Position numbers and translations under genes: made by a program. Under the pieces are notes generated by a model. It ran no database searches, was not told the origin of the DNA, and worked only from the letters and a program-made list of their open reading frames with translations. 35,148 bases of DNA from Ruminococcus sp. GTDB lineage: Bacteria > Bacillota > Clostridia > Oscillospirales > Ruminococcaceae. The stretch is from the NCBI RefSeq assembly GCF_017464355.1, contig NZ_JAFUAG010000043.1:1-35148 (forward strand), written 5' to 3'. Positions 33,543 to 35,148 of the stretch are shown piece after piece; the stretch's first letter is position 1, and each line of letters opens with the position of its first letter.

Positions 33543-33938
33543 TCACGCTATGACCTCGGGGGCAGCGGTGAAGGAGCATTTTGTACAGGAAGCGTCCTCC
33601 AGTGCCAGCACCTCGAAAATGCCGTCGCCTACGCTGTACATATTTTTCAGCTCGGGGCACTGTTCAAGGAAAGCATTCCTTGACTCATCGCTGTCGTCAC
33701 GCACAGCCTTTGCTGTCAGGCGCAGCCATGTGCCGTCGGCGCCTGCACCGCTTATCTCAACGGTGGGGTGTGCTGCCATTTCCTTGTAACACTTCTTGGT
33801 GTTGTTGGTGCAGATGTATGCCTTGCCCCCTATCTCGGCTACTGCGCCGAAAGGACGTACATGAGGGTCGCCCTCTGCGTCAACGGTGGCTATATAGAAT
33901 ACGCCTACCTTCTTAAGTTCTTCAACTATCCTGTTCAT
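33543..33938 (-). CDS. Pyridoxamine 5'-phosphate oxidase-like (FMN split-barrel) protein
   Basis: A 131-residue split-barrel flavoprotein-like fold: the opening helix and strand VGVFYIATVDAEGDPHVRPFG, the central KAYICTNNTKKCYKEMAAHP and the WLRLTAKAV strand are typical of this family. Members bind FMN or related cofactors and reduce small molecules; the substrate is unknown. It lacks the extra C-terminal segment of true PdxH. The ATG at 33938 has GGAGGTG seven bases upstream. It is probably transcribed alone from its consensus promoter. Confidence 0.87.
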   Translation of the reverse strand: MNRIVEELKKVGVFYIATVDAEGDPHVRPFGAVAEIGGKAYICTNNTKKCYKEMAAHPTVEISGAGADGTWLRLTAKAVRDDSDESRNAFLEQCPELKNMYSVGDGIFEVLALEDASCTKCSFTAAPEVIA

Positions 33939-34004
33939 TGTGGACACCTCCGTGTAAAATCTGTGCAGGCAGCATTCTGTAAAAAGCCTTAGCTGCCCGT
34001 TTAT

Positions 34005-34033
34005 ATTATATCATATTTTTTCGGAAAGGTCAA
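34005..34033 (-). promoter_or_regulatory. Promoter of the FMN-barrel gene
   Basis: On the minus strand TTGACC (34033-34028), 17 bases, TATAAT (34010-34005). Confidence 0.85.
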
Positions 34034-34111
34034 TTCAGGATCAAAATGAGAATAAATCGGAAATCTTAGCAGATAATATTACCGCACCAATATTTTTCGG
34101 AGGTATTTTAT

Positions 34112-34195
34112 ATGAAAGCAACCGGGATCGTAAGAAGAATAGATGACCTCGGACGGGTGACCCGTTATCGATGTCATTGACACCAACTCTTAAAT
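34112..34195 (+). pseudogene. Truncated AbrB/SpoVT-like transition-state regulator
   Basis: From a good ribosome site (GGAGG at 34099-34103) the frame reads MKATGIVRRIDDLGRV, the exact opening of AbrB/SpoVT swapped-hairpin DNA-binding proteins. After Val16 it departs from the family, where VIPKEIRR is expected, and stops at 34180. In another frame PVIDVIDTNS runs to a TAA at 34193-34195 and may be a leftover of the same gene. About 60 or more residues are missing, most simply by an internal deletion with frame loss. A 22-residue peptide could still be made. Confidence 0.75.
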
Positions 34196-34353
34196 TCGGA
34201 ATAATAAGGCTCACGATATCAGCAAATAATTATGGGACCAGCAATTACAGATCGACCGGTAGTTATAATTATATTGAAAACTTTTTACGGCTGAAATATT
34301 AACAGTTTTGTTGATTTTCAGATGGACGAATCAATAGTTACTAAAACACTTAC
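34196..34353. other. Non-coding stretch after the AbrB remnant
   Basis: An AT-rich spacer with no convincing open frame, promoter or hairpin. It marks the change from normal base composition to the AT-rich DUF4304 gene. Confidence 0.4.
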
Positions 34354-34971
34354 TTAACGTATTCCAACAGGCAATTTCAATACTTCAATATTTTTCAATA
34401 TGATCTCACTATGATCCATACTTTTATCTAATGAATCGACCCATAACTGTTGTATATTTGACAAACGACCACCAAATTTTTTTCGTTTAACTTCCTCACT
34501 TATGAGTTCTTGTTTTAGTTTATTTACAGAAGCTCTTTCATTAAACCACGGCAATAGAAATACTTCGATCGCTTGAATAATATTGCTAAAGCTCAAAGCA
34601 GCTATGGTTTCATTTGAATAATCCCACCAAATATCTTTACCACATATTAGTATTCCCAATCTATCACCAAGATCAAATGATAGAAAATCATGTGGAACAT
34701 AAAGCGGCATTAATGCAAAATTGGCTGTTAACGTCTTAGAGCCATAACGCTCTTTTTGCAGATCAAAGTATTCCAATACATTTATTTCATTTAGTCTGAT
34801 ATAACTATTAGTCTTATATTTTAGAAAACCTTTTCCTTTGAGAAAAGAATCTAGAATTTTCTTTTGCGTTTTAAATGATTTTTCTGCTAAATTTCCATCT
34901 ATTGATCTCATTTCATCATCAGAGCGTATAGCACCTGAAACATTACCTTGTATTTTGAAACTATGATCCAT
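34354..34971 (-). CDS. DUF4304 domain protein, possibly acquired
   Basis: A 205-residue soluble protein. Residues about 35-150 match the DUF4304 pattern: ILDSFLKGKGFLKYKTNSY, INVLEYFDLQKERYGSKT and LMPLYVP. DUF4304 proteins often occur as orphan or immunity-like genes beside polymorphic toxins, but no toxin is visible here. Base composition is far more AT-rich than the rest of the window, which suggests recent transfer. AGGAGAGG lies before the ATG. Confidence 0.8.
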   Translation of the reverse strand: MDHSFKIQGNVSGAIRSDDEMRSIDGNLAEKSFKTQKKILDSFLKGKGFLKYKTNSYIRLNEINVLEYFDLQKERYGSKTLTANFALMPLYVPHDFLSFDLGDRLGILICGKDIWWDYSNETIAALSFSNIIQAIEVFLLPWFNERASVNKLKQELISEEVKRKKFGGRLSNIQQLWVDSLDKSMDHSEIILKNIEVLKLPVGIR

Positions 34972-35007
34972 TTTTCCTCTCCTAATCCTGATTTTTGATT
35001 TAGTATT

Positions 35008-35036
35008 ATTATAGCATATACTGCTGATTTAGTCAA
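35008..35036 (-). promoter_or_regulatory. Promoter of the DUF4304 gene
   Basis: On the minus strand TTGACT (35036-35031), 17 bases, TATAAT (35013-35008), with TG one base before the -10. Confidence 0.85.
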
Positions 35037-35148
35037 TGAGATTATATGAACAAATCCGCTTTTCTTTCCGTCAAATAGCGTATTGACGGGCTTTATCAGC
35101 ATTCGTGGTAGATACATATAATGAGGAAACCTTCTTTTTTTCTACCAA

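Noticed and set aside
1-35148. CRISPR array, tRNA or rRNA genes
   Set aside because: No regularly spaced direct repeats, tRNA-like cloverleafs or rRNA segments were seen by eye; a covariance search was not possible.

Overview
The window looks like a chromosomal segment of an anaerobic, low-to-mid GC Clostridia bacterium, most likely Ruminococcaceae (Ruminococcus-like). The reasons are Firmicutes-type GGAGG ribosome sites, near-consensus TTGACA-17-TATAAT promoters, the secG/rnr pairing, a mazG-hup-rqcP block, a DUF4317 gene, and [FeFe]-hydrogenase maturation genes (hydE, hydF, a TM1266-family regulator). This is inference from gene content; no rRNA or species marker is present.

Layout. 1-6710 (+ strand): the tail of an unknown gene, secG, a GNAT acetyltransferase, two hypotheticals, RNase R, a membrane protein and an RlmI-type rRNA methyltransferase. 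6711-7782: a low-density region with a dispersed repeat, a gene remnant and one small minus-strand gene with a consensus promoter. 7783-10416 (+): zapA and a long U32 (RlhA-like) protein, closed by a bidirectional terminator. 10458-26127 (- strand): one long co-oriented array described below. 26313-28467: a cytosolic hybrid histidine kinase divergent from an MTA/SAH nucleosidase. 28530-31750 (-): DUF4317, rqcP, a small membrane protein, hup and mazG. 32054-33445 (+): two membrane proteins. 33543-35148: an FMN-barrel protein, a broken AbrB/SpoVT-like gene, and an AT-rich DUF4304 gene that looks acquired.

The central item is the minus-strand array. In transcription order it runs: TM1266-family regulator, hydF, two paralogous membrane proteins, hydE, then two consecutive nitrogenase-like sets (H-D-K, H-D-K), then hypF, hypC, hypD, hypE and dut. 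Most neighbours overlap or lie within about 45 bases, and hydE overlaps the first nifH-like gene as ATGA. The H proteins keep the P-loop and both [4Fe-4S] cysteines. The D and K proteins are short (341-437 aa) and lack the FeMo-cofactor histidine motif, and no nifB/E/N is present. The hyp genes for building the Fe(CN)2CO unit are all here (F, C, D, E), but the nickel-insertion genes hypA/hypB and any hydrogenase structural gene are absent from the window. The inference, untested, is a reductase family that pairs nitrogenase-like ATP-driven electron transfer with Hyp-made (and perhaps HydE/HydF-made) diatomic-ligand iron chemistry. The more conservative alternative is a maturation island serving hydrogenases encoded elsewhere.
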